From a virus, in the IMG/VR virus record IMGVR_UViG_3300045049_000079, positions 25,831 through 89,830 of that record: a stretch of 64,000 nt of DNA; one strand, written 5' to 3'. Both the position numbers and the translations under genes were made by a program. Numbering within the stretch: the first letter of the stretch is position 1; the number at the start of each line of letters is the position of its first letter. The notes below the pieces were generated by a model. It searched no databases. It saw nothing but the letters and a program-made list of their open reading frames with translations, and was not told where the DNA came from. Below, piece by piece: positions 14,499-21,393 of the stretch.

Positions 14499-14597
14499 AT
14501 GACTCTCGACACCGTTCTCCTCGTGCTAGGCATTATTGCTGCTGTGGGCATTGTTGGCTGGCTTGTGTATCTCATATTCTTTAAGGACTATAAATGA
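14499..14597 (+). CDS. membrane microprotein, 32 aa
   Basis: A very short ORF that overlaps the next gene by 4 bases. Almost entirely one transmembrane helix (VLLVLGIIAAVGIVGWLVYL) with a short basic/acidic tail FFKDYK. AAGGAAATTGA upstream is a usable ribosome site. Confidence 0.5.
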   Translation: MTLDTVLLVLGIIAAVGIVGWLVYLIFFKDYK

Positions 14598-14776
14598 AAA
14601 CTTACAAAGTAACTTACGATACAATAGAAGCCTACGATCCAGAATATAGCTGTTGGAAACGTACAGTTGTTAGTGCAGAATCTTATGACGATGGAATTAG
14701 CAATTTTATTGCACAGTATCCCGGCAATAAGATTTTCTCTATCGATGAAGTAGATGAGAATGGCAAGTACATTTAA
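14594..14776 (+). CDS. hypothetical small protein, 60 aa
   Basis: Coupled start (ATGA). A beta-alpha-beta pattern: KTYKVTYDTIEAYDPEYSCW, then SYDDGISNFIAQYPGNKIFS. Length and order fit a small single-domain phage protein; no family recognised. Confidence 0.65.
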   Translation: MKTYKVTYDTIEAYDPEYSCWKRTVVSAESYDDGISNFIAQYPGNKIFSIDEVDENGKYI

Positions 14777-14788
14777 GGATAAATAATC

Positions 14789-15148
14789 ATGGCTAAGAAT
14801 GATAGTGTACAACTCTTGCAAGACAAAATAGCTTTGTTGAAGGAGGCTAGGAGGCTGATCGAGAATCGACAAGAACTTTACATTTGTTATGCTATTTATC
14901 GTTCCACCTCATTAGTGGAAAACACTTACAACAGGTATGTTGCGGCGGATAAGCTATGCTCCTTTATCCAGGATGCGTTAGAGGAATGTTATTATTTCGG
15001 CGAATGGTTTTCAGCTAATAGAAAGGGCTGGAAAGACGACATGGACAGCTTGCGGCAATACAGGCTGCAATGGATCACATGGATGATCGCATGTCTGCAA
15101 GAAGACTTGGAAGCTTTAGCTTCCTCCCTTGCATCCAAGCGCCCCTAA
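14789..15148 (+). CDS. hypothetical helical protein, 119 aa
   Basis: AAGGATAAATA upstream. All helical, opening QLLQDKIALLKEARRLIENR and continuing YICYAIY, a pattern of (L)xEAxxLIxxxxxxxICyAi that recurs in small phage proteins of unknown function. Several Trp and Cys in the C-terminal half. Ends the operon that began at 13979. Confidence 0.7.
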   Translation: MAKNDSVQLLQDKIALLKEARRLIENRQELYICYAIYRSTSLVENTYNRYVAADKLCSFIQDALEECYYFGEWFSANRKGWKDDMDSLRQYRLQWITWMIACLQEDLEALASSLASKRP

Positions 15149-15237
15149 CTCAAGCAGAGCTTTCGTTAGTTGTTGCAATGTCTTGAGGAGGATTTGGCTT
15201 GGAAGAATAAGAAACACAAGAAAGCGTAAGAAAGGGC

Positions 15238-15265
15238 TTGCAATGTGTTGTGGGAGTGCTATACT
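15238..15265 (+). promoter_or_regulatory. sigma-70 promoter
   Basis: TTGCAA, a 16-base spacer, then TATACT. The 16-bp word AAGAAAGCGTAAGAAA lies just upstream (15218-15233) and recurs before the next promoter. Confidence 0.6.
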
Positions 15266-15334
15266 GATGATACTCACTAAAGTTCGTAAGTTAGGTTCAT
15301 GGGCAGCACGAATAGCATTCTTGAGGAGAACATC

Positions 15335-15490
15335 ATGATTGACTTGACACAATTTGTAGGTAAAACTGTTGCAGCAATTAAACTCTCTAGGTCCGGGGCA
15401 AGCCTACTTATCGTGTTCACCGATGGGAGTGAAATCGAGGTGAATGCACAGGAAAACAAAGGTCAATATCCGACACTGCACATTTATTAA
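15335..15490 (+). CDS. hypothetical small beta protein, 51 aa
   Basis: GAGGAG lies 8 bases before the ATG at 15335. The sequence TVAAIKLSRSGASLLIVFTD then GSEIEVNA is a beta sandwich-like repeat, common in small phage proteins that bind DNA or partner proteins. It is a single-gene unit between two promoters. Confidence 0.65.
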   Translation: MIDLTQFVGKTVAAIKLSRSGASLLIVFTDGSEIEVNAQENKGQYPTLHIY

Positions 15491-15511
15491 TAAGAAAGCG
15501 TAAGAAATCTG

Positions 15512-15540
15512 TTGACATGGTGTTTTTTTGTGCCTACAAT
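15512..15540 (+). promoter_or_regulatory. sigma-70 promoter
   Basis: TTGACA, a 17-base spacer, then TACAAT. The 16-bp word AAGAAAGCGTAAGAAA is at 15492-15507. Confidence 0.8.
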
Positions 15541-15582
15541 GGAATCATCGCATCTAAGGATGCAATTCGATAGGAGAACAAC

Positions 15583-15768
15583 ATGAAAGCATCAAAGATT
15601 AAAAATCTTACACGTGTCCGCATTAAAGGAAAGTTGTACGAATGGAATGATGTGTTTGGTGCATACTGGTCTGTAGAAGGGAAGCCTGGAGAGTTACAAG
15701 AAGAAGATTTAAAAGATGTTGACAAGGACAACTTAGATAGTGCAACTTGGAACGAAAACGATCACTGA
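15583..15768 (+). CDS. hypothetical small acidic protein, 61 aa
   Basis: AGGAG lies 7 bases before the ATG. N-terminal basic beta part (SKIKNLTRVRIKGKLYEW), C-terminal acidic tail (EEDLKDVDKDNLDS). First in the 15583-17120 operon. Function unknown. Confidence 0.65.
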   Translation: MKASKIKNLTRVRIKGKLYEWNDVFGAYWSVEGKPGELQEEDLKDVDKDNLDSATWNENDH

Positions 15769-15775
15769 GCCTAAC

Positions 15776-16171
15776 ATGAACAAGCTTCTTCCTCTCTGCA
15801 TCCTGTCACTATTCGTGCTATACGGCTGTGTAGAGTCTTCCAAGTCGTACGCCAGGAATCATCCTCAAGATGGGCTTATGTTGAAGATGTCTTATTGCAT
15901 GGACATGCAGCGATATGAAGGGAAAGGCTTCGAGGATGTGGGCTGTAAAGTGGGACATGGGAATGGTAAGATTGGTGTTAAGAAAGACATAATCAAGAAG
16001 CTTGTACAGCGCATCAACATCTATCGAGACAGCTACGAATACACACAGCTTGTCGGCAAGGATGGGCTTGTAGTGTGGTTTAAGGATGATAGTGTTGGTA
16101 GTAGGGAGAAATCTACAGTGTGGCAGGATGGAAAAGGGAAGCTTTACATTGTGTTTGAGAGGGAGGACTAA
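15776..16171 (+). CDS. putative phage lipoprotein, 131 aa
   Basis: The ATG at 15776 opens MNKLLPLCILSLFVLYGC. This is a classic signal peptide: Lys at 3, a hydrophobic core at 4-16, and a lipobox-like LYGC with Cys18 for lipid attachment. Ser residues at +4/+5 suggest outer-membrane sorting. The mature part has a Cys pair (C37...C56), a basic helix and a beta end (VVWFKDDS...GKLYIVFE). Phage lipoproteins made early often block superinfection by masking a receptor; that role is inference. Confidence 0.65.
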   Translation: MNKLLPLCILSLFVLYGCVESSKSYARNHPQDGLMLKMSYCMDMQRYEGKGFEDVGCKVGHGNGKIGVKKDIIKKLVQRINIYRDSYEYTQLVGKDGLVVWFKDDSVGSREKSTVWQDGKGKLYIVFERED

Positions 16172-16173
16172 AA

Positions 16174-16332
16174 ATGATTTTCGTTATTAACTTTGTTGTG
16201 CTGGCTTTCTTGTCGCTTCTGTGGAAAAAGAGCACATGGTTTAATTTCAGCATTAAAGCACTCCTGTTCGCATTGTCTTGTGCAAATGCTTTCTATGCGC
16301 TACAATCGTTTGGGTATGTTGTGAGGGTGTGA
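16174..16332 (+). CDS. two-helix membrane protein, 52 aa
   Basis: Short ORF 2 bases after the lipoprotein stop. Two hydrophobic segments: FVINFVVLAFLSLLW and SIKALLFALSCANAFYAL, with a basic Trp-rich turn between. Possibly works with the lipoprotein, since the two are adjacent and both envelope-directed. Confidence 0.55.
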   Translation: MIFVINFVVLAFLSLLWKKSTWFNFSIKALLFALSCANAFYALQSFGYVVRV

Positions 16333-16341
16333 GGAGGGATT

Positions 16342-16527
16342 ATGACAACCAAAGTGTTTATGATCGAAAGTGAGCGTGGATGGGGCTCTAAAATTGATGA
16401 AGTGAAAGAGTTTCCTACGTATGATGAAGCTTTAAAGTTCTGCGACGATTACAACAAGAAATGGAATAGCTGGCCTATGGTGCCTGATTGGTACATTGTT
16501 GCTAGAATGGAGGATGAATTCAAATGA
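16342..16527 (+). CDS. hypothetical small protein, 61 aa
   Basis: GAGGAGG lies 6 bases before the ATG. Alpha/beta: VFMIESERGWGSKIDEVKEF, then a helix EALKFCDDYNKKWNSW and PDWYIVARME. Trp-rich. Overlaps the next start by 4 bases. Unassigned. Confidence 0.65.
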   Translation: MTTKVFMIESERGWGSKIDEVKEFPTYDEALKFCDDYNKKWNSWPMVPDWYIVARMEDEFK

Positions 16528-16682
16528 CAGCACATGAATTAGCTAAGAAGCTGCTAGAGATGCAGGATGTTGAGGTTGTGCTTGACATCGATTATAAATC
16601 ATACACTGCTACAGGTGTTTATGAATACACGAACGTTTATGATGATACAGAAATAAGGATTTATTCTGATGAACAACATTAA
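16524..16682 (+). CDS. hypothetical small acidic protein, 52 aa
   Basis: Short ORF coupled at ATGA and overlapping the next gene by 14 bases. Opens TAHELAKKLLEMQDVEVVLD, a pattern seen in small phage proteins with an ELxxxLLxxxDxEVxxD start, followed by a beta strand pair (GVYEYTNVYDDTEIRIYS). Function unknown. Confidence 0.6.
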   Translation: MTAHELAKKLLEMQDVEVVLDIDYKSYTATGVYEYTNVYDDTEIRIYSDEQH

Positions 16683-16836
16683 ATCATACGAGGCAATTGC
16701 ACGGGAAGCTGGGTTTAGACTGCGACACGCTACTAGCGGCTATTATTGGGTATTCCGTTGCCGTGCATCTGCAAGCTTCTACAACACACAAGAGGAAGCC
16801 TGGAAAGCTTGTTGTGAGGAGAATAGTCTATTATGA
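16669..16836 (+). CDS. hypothetical small protein, 55 aa
   Basis: Short ORF overlapping neighbours on both sides. NNIKSYEAIAREAGFRLRHA, then YYWVFRCRASASFYNTQEEAW: a small helix-strand-strand protein with three Cys. The dense overlap with real genes makes it credible. Confidence 0.55.
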   Translation: MNNIKSYEAIAREAGFRLRHATSGYYWVFRCRASASFYNTQEEAWKACCEENSLL

Positions 16837-17120
16837 CAAACGAGAAACCACAAGACACGCTTACGGTTGTGTTCATGACTGTTATTCTGCTGATCGGCTT
16901 GTGGCTGGCAGGGATGATTGCTTACGTGTTCTGGCAAGGTGTTTCTACAGCAGCTAGAGTGAAAGAGGCACAGAAACAGGCGCTAGAGCACACAATCGAG
17001 ATGAATCATTGCAAGACTACTGGCTATGTGTATAAGAGTGATGCAAGAGTGTTTCTCTGCGATGATGGGGAGACGTATCGAGAGGATAGGGTGCAGTACA
17101 CGTTGGAGCGTATCAAATAA
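16833..17120 (+). CDS. single-pass membrane protein with a two-Cys tail, 95 aa
   Basis: Residues 10-33 form a transmembrane helix (LTVVFMTVILLIGLWLAGMI). The following helix and a CKTTGYVYKSDARVFLCDDG segment with two Cys suggest a small disulfide-closed domain outside the membrane. Last gene of the operon before a gap. Role unknown. Confidence 0.65.
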   Translation: MTNEKPQDTLTVVFMTVILLIGLWLAGMIAYVFWQGVSTAARVKEAQKQALEHTIEMNHCKTTGYVYKSDARVFLCDDGETYREDRVQYTLERIK

Positions 17121-17272
17121 GTCTGTTACAAATTAGCTTGATAATGTGCTTGACGTGCTTAGGGTTCCTGTAGCGAACCCATGTCTGATAGGCTAATCTG
17201 GCGCTGCCCGATAGCTTTGCTGTAGCAGAAAAGAGACAGCGAAAGAATATTGGGAATTTGTGCTTAAGGGGC

Positions 17273-17300
17273 TTGTGTTTGGGTGTAGAGCGACTATAAT
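17273..17300 (+). promoter_or_regulatory. sigma-70 promoter
   Basis: TTGTGT, a 16-base spacer, then TATAAT. The 17121-17272 leader zone also holds a GGGTTC/GAACCC hairpin (17162-17180) inside an ATTAGC/GCTAAT pair (17132-17197) and an AATGTGCTTGACG copy with a poor -10. Confidence 0.65.
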
Positions 17301-17340
17301 AAACACATCGAGACAACAACCCCACCTAGGAGCAACTGCC

Positions 17341-17739
17341 ATGAACATGACCCAAGCCACCAAGTACGCATCTGATGCAGGACTGGAATGCGTGTACAAA
17401 AGCATCGGCAAAGTATGGAATGCATACAACAACAAGACTGGTGAGAAGGTTGTCTTTGATGCAAAGATGATTCGCAATCAAAGCGACTACTTTAAAGCGC
17501 TTGTTGACAAGTGCGCTAATCCCACTCACTTGAAAGCATACAATGTCAAAGAGGGTGACACTGGCCAGAGCTACGGCACCATTTGGGCAACTGATGAGCA
17601 ACAAGCCAAGGATAAAGTAGCACAACAGTACGGCTTTGATACGGAAGCTGATTGGTCGTCCTCTATGTACCACACTTCGCATGTTGTGGGTATTGGTGGA
17701 CAGGACAAGTCACACTTGGTTGTGGTTGAAGTAAAGTAA
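17341..17739 (+). CDS. hypothetical protein, 132 aa
   Basis: AGGAGC lies 8 bases before the ATG. Two parts: a helix-strand head with KYASDAGLECVYKSIGKVWN, and a second domain beginning HLKAYNVKEGDTGQSYGTIW with a DEQQAKDKVAQQYGFD helix. The second part resembles small phage beta-alpha modules that sense or bind a ligand. It is a single-gene unit ending at a terminator. Confidence 0.7.
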   Translation: MNMTQATKYASDAGLECVYKSIGKVWNAYNNKTGEKVVFDAKMIRNQSDYFKALVDKCANPTHLKAYNVKEGDTGQSYGTIWATDEQQAKDKVAQQYGFDTEADWSSSMYHTSHVVGIGGQDKSHLVVVEVK

Positions 17740-17767
17740 TCAGACAACTAAATAGCAACACAAATAG

Positions 17768-17787
17768 GCGTCCTACGGGGCGCTTTT
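17768..17787 (+). terminator. rho-independent terminator
   Basis: GCGTCC-TACG-GGGCGC stem-loop followed by TTTTGCTTTT. Ends the whole rightward early block. Confidence 0.85.
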
Positions 17788-18498
17788 GCTTTTGTGCGAG
17801 TGCTTTTCTATGTGTCTGTATGGCGTGCTGCGTAGTGTAATTGGGGACAGAGTGCTATGTAGGTCTATTATTTAGACCGTGTTCAGTTTGACAAAAATTA
17901 GTTGTCGAATGAGAAACTGAAAACCTTGGTCATCAATGAGCCCTATCGAGCATCGATCAACACTCGCCAAACGTGTATTCTGTACAGTGCATACACACAG
18001 ATCGACGTGCAAGCGTGACGAGACAGCGCCTATCAACAGCATGGCAGCAGCTAACGAGGAGCTAGGGCTGTGAGAGGGCGATCCGTGTGAGTAGGAGCGG
18101 ATAGAGGGCCACAGAGGGGCGCTATGGGGTGAGGAGAGGGGATGGGCAGCGGTTGCTACTGGTGACGGGCAGCTATCGTGCGACGGGATGCACAGGTGGA
18201 GGGTAGGCTATTGGCCCGAGTGTGAACAGGTATGTGAAGCTGTACAGTAGTTTGTGTAAAAGGCGTCTCGGTATTCGTGATTTACACAGACTCAGGAAGG
18301 CCCCTAGATGGGCCATAGAGGCGTCATGCACGAGAGTGGCTGTCTCCCACGCAGATATTTTGGAATCCCTACTACGGCCCTTTTCCGGGCTGGGCGGCCC
18401 CATTAAGCCATGAAACCGCCTCAGCGATACTTTGGACCTGACCTTCCCATCTGTCCCAAATAACCACACTTGTCAGAAAATTTTATATCCGAAAAATG
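17788..18498. other. 710-base non-coding region beside the serine recombinase
   Basis: No gene is supported; the open frames here lack ribosome sites and conserved patterns. Positions about 18050-18210 are G/purine-rich on this strand. GGTCTA-TTATT-TAGACC (17862-17878) and a nested inverted repeat (17883-17920) lie at the left. The place, next to a recombinase and between rightward and leftward operons, would suit a recombination site, an origin or a packaging signal. Confidence 0.5.
17883..17920. repeat. nested inverted repeat
   Basis: Outer arms TCAGTTT (17883-17889) and AAACTGA (17914-17920); inner arms GACAA (17890-17894) and TTGTC (17902-17906). The two-layer symmetry around an AT-rich centre is typical of protein-binding or recombination sites. 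Confidence 0.5.
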
Positions 18499-18500
18499 CA

Positions 18501-18530
18501 AAAAGGAGGCGTACCCGAAAGTACCCTCCT
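18501..18530 (-). terminator. leftward terminator of the recombinase gene
   Basis: On the leftward strand AGGAGGGTAC-TTTCGG-GTACGCCTCCT forms a stem with one small mismatch, followed by TTTTTGCATTTTT. It lies 84 bases after the recombinase stop. Confidence 0.8.
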
Positions 18531-18613
18531 AGCAAATATGCAGCAACCTGCGTCAAATTGTAATATTTCTTTCTATACAGACACTTGCACGAGATATTTC
18601 AAGCAAAATCTCA

Positions 18614-19300
18614 TCAAGAAATATTGAGCCTTTCCATCAAATTACACACAGTTTTTGCATACCATGTTTTGCCCCGGTGCGTCTTCGTCCCATATTTGTT
18701 CAAGTCGGCAGCGATGGCATTCACAGACATGCCAGATTTCCGCATACGTTCAATATTTGGACGCATGAACTCTGCGAAGGCATCTGCTTCCATCTGCACT
18801 GCCTGTTTACTTTTTTGCACAGCTTTAGGAATAGCTCTACGTACGCTTGGGATATTTGTACCCAAAGGCTCCCCACGAGCTTTCTTTGCAGCGAGTGCAG
18901 CTTTCACACGTTCTGCGATCTTTCTACGTTCTTCTTGTGCGATCATCGAACGAAGAGAGATTTCCAAAGGGGAGCAGTTGATTCCGGTTTCCACGGACAT
19001 AAATTTGCGACCTTTATCCAGCAATCCATGAATGAACGATTCCCGGCGAGAGAGTCGGTCTAGTTTTGACGTGAGGATATAGCAATTTTTAATACGTTCT
19101 GCTTTCTCAAATGCAGCCTTGAGCACAGGACGACGATCAAGGTCGTATTTACCGCTGACGTATTCTTCGCACACTTCCACGATTTCCAAGTTATGAAGCT
19201 TGCAAAATTGCTGCATATCTTCAAGTTGTGCTTCCAAACCAAGACCAGATCGTTTCTGATCTTCAGTGGATACACGGGCGTAGAGGATTACTTTTTTCAT
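18614..19300 (-). CDS. serine recombinase (resolvase/invertase family), 228 aa
   Basis: YARVSTEDQ at residues 7-15 places the catalytic Ser at position 11. LTSKLDRLSRRES and a later ISLRSMIAQEERRKIAERVK match the conserved catalytic Arg and long-helix regions. The C-terminal 45 residues (KSGMSVNAIAADLNKYGTKT, then RGKTWYAKTVCNLME) are the helix-turn-helix DNA-binding part. At 228 residues it is resolvase-sized, far smaller than large serine integrases. Own promoter and terminator. It breaks and rejoins DNA through a 5-prime phosphoserine link. The substrate is unknown: genome dimer resolution, an invertible segment or a mobile cassette are options. Confidence 0.85.
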   Translation of the reverse strand: MKKVILYARVSTEDQKRSGLGLEAQLEDMQQFCKLHNLEIVEVCEEYVSGKYDLDRRPVLKAAFEKAERIKNCYILTSKLDRLSRRESFIHGLLDKGRKFMSVETGINCSPLEISLRSMIAQEERRKIAERVKAALAAKKARGEPLGTNIPSVRRAIPKAVQKSKQAVQMEADAFAEFMRPNIERMRKSGMSVNAIAADLNKYGTKTHRGKTWYAKTVCNLMERLNIS

Positions 19301-19330
19301 GTTGTTCTCCTTGTTTGAGTTGATAGAAGT

Positions 19331-19359
19331 ATTCTACACCAGAACTTTGACGTACACAA
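19331..19359 (-). promoter_or_regulatory. leftward sigma-70 promoter
   Basis: Reading leftward: TTGTGT, 17 bases, TAGAAT. It serves the recombinase gene (AAGGAG leader). Confidence 0.6.
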
Positions 19360-19385
19360 CAGTGTTTTACACAAATACCACAAAA

Positions 19386-19417
19386 ACAAAAAAGCCCGCC
19401 AACCTTCGTCAGCGAGC
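19386..19417 (-). terminator. leftward rho-independent terminator
   Basis: GCTCGCTGAC-GAAG-GTTGGCGGGC stem with G-T pairs, then TTTTTTG. Ends the leftward operon read from 21638. Confidence 0.85.
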
Positions 19418-19430
19418 CTGCGAGCGACAA

Positions 19431-19634
19431 TCAATCCCTGTCTAGTGCATCTTTAGCATCTTTCCACCCATCATCATAGCCATTTTCATAAGAGTCTTCA
19501 GCATCCTCTAGTTCATAAATCCGTTCCTGAAGGTGCGCTACAATCTCAAGGTAATCCTCATAACGAACATACCTGCCATAAGAAAGAGGAAGTTCGCCAT
19601 GCTCGTTAATGTCGTAACGTGTAATGTCTGTCAT
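19431..19634 (-). CDS. hypothetical acidic protein, 67 aa
   Basis: The ATG at 19634 overlaps the upstream stop (ATGA); a TTG four codons earlier is less likely. Contains GRYVRYEDYLEIVAHLQERI. The neighbouring upstream protein has a matching GEMVRYEDFIRIAGVLEEKV, so the pair are diverged tandem copies. Acidic Asp/Tyr-rich tail. Function unknown. Confidence 0.65.
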   Translation of the reverse strand: MTDITRYDINEHGELPLSYGRYVRYEDYLEIVAHLQERIYELEDAEDSYENGYDDGWKDAKDALDRD

Positions 19635-19948
19635 CAATCCCTCCAAGAAGTTGAAATATCATATCCACCAGAACAATCACAAGACTTATTCTCAGCTTTC
19701 TTAACCTTCTCCTCAAGAACACCAGCAATGCGAATGAAGTCTTCGTATCGCACCATTTCTCCTGTTTCAGACTCTTGCATACTGTCTGATGCATCATAGC
19801 GCTTCACATATTTTGGATCATTCTTACGTGCCTCTGCTTCTCGTTCTAGTGCAATCTCTTTACGAAGACGAAGCCACTCATGAAAATCCATATTTTCCAG
19901 AGTCATGACACCAACCTTCATCAAACTCTTCTTTGTTTCGTCGTTCAT
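19634..19948 (-). CDS. hypothetical protein, 104 aa
   Basis: ATG at 19948, overlapping the SLOG gene stop. Helical N-terminus (TLENMDFHEWLRLRKEIALE), then the MVRYEDFIRIAGVLEEKVKK motif shared with the next gene, and a Cys pair near the end (SCDCSGGYD). Probably a duplicated family; role unknown. Confidence 0.65.
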   Translation of the reverse strand: MNDETKKSLMKVGVMTLENMDFHEWLRLRKEIALEREAEARKNDPKYVKRYDASDSMQESETGEMVRYEDFIRIAGVLEEKVKKAENKSCDCSGGYDISTSWRD

Positions 19949-20499
19949 CAAATCTCCCACCTAAGTTTTTCAGCCCAATATTCCACTTGATCCCTCACAT
20001 CCTGCTCTGTCTGCACAATGTCAATCCCATCTTCAAAACGCTGTTTGAAGCCTTTAGGGAGAAGCATTGTCGTAGGAATGCCAAGAACATACCCTGCAAC
20101 TCCTCCTGCTAGGTCGATTCCCGTTTGTCCACCTGAGATGATTTCCTTAACAGGGTAGTATTCGCTAACTTGTGCAAGAATCCTGTAAACATATTTGTTA
20201 ACCACTTCCTGACACCATGCCCGCTTATGCAGTGTGTAGATTCCATTACCTGCAACATTGATAATCGCAGGGTTATTGTTTCCATTGCGAGCAAGACGTT
20301 TGAACAAAAGTCTAGCATTCTCAATGGAAGGTAACTCAGGATCAAGCTTAAGATATTTATCCCCAGCAGCCTTGTGCGTCAACTTCTCCCCTGCTGTGTT
20401 GTAATCTACAGCAATCGCAATCGTGACATCTCCCTTTGCTGCATTAGCGTACGTGCGAGGGCCGTAGCTGCTGGATGTGTGTTCAAGGATTGTTAGCAT
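19948..20499 (-). CDS. SLOG/molybdenum-carrier-like nucleotide-binding protein, 183 aa
   Basis: ATG at 20499 with GAGG upstream. Residues 121-132 read ISGGQTGIDLAG, the Gly-rich loop of the SLOG/putative molybdenum carrier (YpsA/DprA-like Rossmann) group, followed by LGIPTTMLLPKGF. A preceding part (residues 14-95) reads GPRTYANAAKGDVTIAIAVD and ends in AGNGIYTLHK. The C-terminal helix has RDQVEYWAEKLRW. SLOG proteins bind nucleotides or nucleotide-derived ligands. In a phage this may be a nucleotide-pool or anti-signalling protein; that is inference. Confidence 0.65.
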   Translation of the reverse strand: MLTILEHTSSSYGPRTYANAAKGDVTIAIAVDYNTAGEKLTHKAAGDKYLKLDPELPSIENARLLFKRLARNGNNNPAIINVAGNGIYTLHKRAWCQEVVNKYVYRILAQVSEYYPVKEIISGGQTGIDLAGGVAGYVLGIPTTMLLPKGFKQRFEDGIDIVQTEQDVRDQVEYWAEKLRWEI

Positions 20500-20506
20500 G
20501 CGTACC

Positions 20507-20578
20507 TCAACAATAAATTTCAATCAACATAACACCAATCATATACCCCATGATAAGACCCATTGTGTAGATGTTCAT
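20507..20578 (-). CDS. possible membrane microprotein, 23 aa
   Basis: Tiny ORF MNIYTMGLIMGYMIGVMLIE ending in a Cys. Coupled by ATGA to the one upstream. Almost all hydrophobic. Supported only by overlap and composition. Confidence 0.35.
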   Translation of the reverse strand: MNIYTMGLIMGYMIGVMLIEIYC

Positions 20579-20667
20579 ACGTGCGCCATATCAGGAAGCA
20601 AACCAATTGCTACAGCGAGTGTAATAGCAACAACGATAACACAATAAAAGAAATCACACAGTTTCAT
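20575..20667 (-). CDS. one-helix membrane microprotein, 30 aa
   Basis: Starts 1 base after the upstream gene with a GGAG ribosome site. MKLCDFFYCVIVVAITLAVA and then a short polar end. One transmembrane helix. Without it the 20500-20668 stretch would be an unexplained gap in a dense operon. Confidence 0.45.
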   Translation of the reverse strand: MKLCDFFYCVIVVAITLAVAIGLLPDMAHV

Positions 20668-20668
20668 C

Positions 20669-20878
20669 TCAGTCTCCGTAATTCGTAAGGTCTTCAGCGA
20701 AAGCTTCTTCTGGAGTGTACCCGACATCGTAGTACATCCTCCAGTGCTCACGATCCATCTTGAACAAATCCATAAGGTCTACAAACTTCTCAGAAACCAT
20801 GTGCAGGAAAAGTCTCATGAACCAGTCGTCAAATCCTGTTAGACCCACAAGTGGAAAGTCATCATCTTCGATGTTCAT
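20669..20878 (-). CDS. hypothetical acidic protein, 69 aa
   Basis: Overlaps the HD-domain gene stop by 4 bases. Aromatic and acidic (GFDDWFMRLFLHMVSEKFVD, then MYYDVGYTPEEAFAEDL). The YTPEEAFxED ending is common in small phage proteins. Its coupling suggests it may work with the HD enzyme. Confidence 0.65.
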   Translation of the reverse strand: MNIEDDDFPLVGLTGFDDWFMRLFLHMVSEKFVDLMDLFKMDREHWRMYYDVGYTPEEAFAEDLTNYGD

Positions 20879-21393
20879 TTCGTAAGCTCCTTAAAACGCC
20901 GCATAAAGTAAATATAGGACATATGGCTATCCCATGCAATGATTCTGTTGGGGTATGGCTGATAACCTTCATAGCACACTTCTTTCACACACGGCTGCAT
21001 GTCCCTGCGCTCTGCAAGAAACACACGGATGTCAGCCTCCTTGATACTTGGGTGGAAGGGAAACTTCATACCAAATCGCTTGCACATATCTGCTTCTGCA
21101 CGATGCTCTAGCTCGATGTAGCCTGGGAGCATGCGCTTCAGAGGGCTTGGTACATCTGCCATGAAAGCTTCTACACCATCATGCAGGAGTCCTTCTAGTG
21201 CATGTTCAGGAGGCACAAGCTTGCTTACAAGAACGCAATGTTGAGCTACGGTGTAAACACGATCTGTCTGCCCTGAGAAGCGTGCTGTATGGGACAAGCC
21301 GCGAGCGATGTCTTCAATCCCGTATTGGCTTCTCTCAGGATTCTGATAGTCGAAGAAGCCGCCTTTGAGAAGGCTGATGGATGTGGAGTTCAT
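20875..21393 (-). CDS. HD-domain phosphohydrolase (YfbR-like), 172 aa
   Basis: Metal-binding residues in order: His52 in VAQHCVLVS, His71-Asp72 in LEGLLHDGVEAF, and a further Asp at 80 in MADVPSPLK. This H...HD...D set and the IARGLSHTARFSGQT opening match the YfbR-type 5-prime-deoxynucleotidase group carried by many phages. It probably removes phosphate from deoxynucleoside monophosphates. The ATG at 21393 overlaps the upstream TGA (TGATG); the TTG before it is not needed. Confidence 0.8.
   Translation of the reverse strand: MNSTSISLLKGGFFDYQNPERSQYGIEDIARGLSHTARFSGQTDRVYTVAQHCVLVSKLVPPEHALEGLLHDGVEAFMADVPSPLKRMLPGYIELEHRAEADMCKRFGMKFPFHPSIKEADIRVFLAERRDMQPCVKEVCYEGYQPYPNRIIAWDSHMSYIYFMRRFKELTK

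Noticed and set aside
17130-17200. ATTAGC/GCTAAT-enclosed hairpin before the 17341 gene as a tRNA
   Set aside because: No anticodon arm or acceptor of proper size; kept only as a leader hairpin.
18173-18469. Open frames on both strands in the non-coding region (18222-18413 rightward, 18173-18469 leftward)
   Set aside because: No ribosome site, odd composition, and the two overlap each other. The bias there explains the lack of stops.
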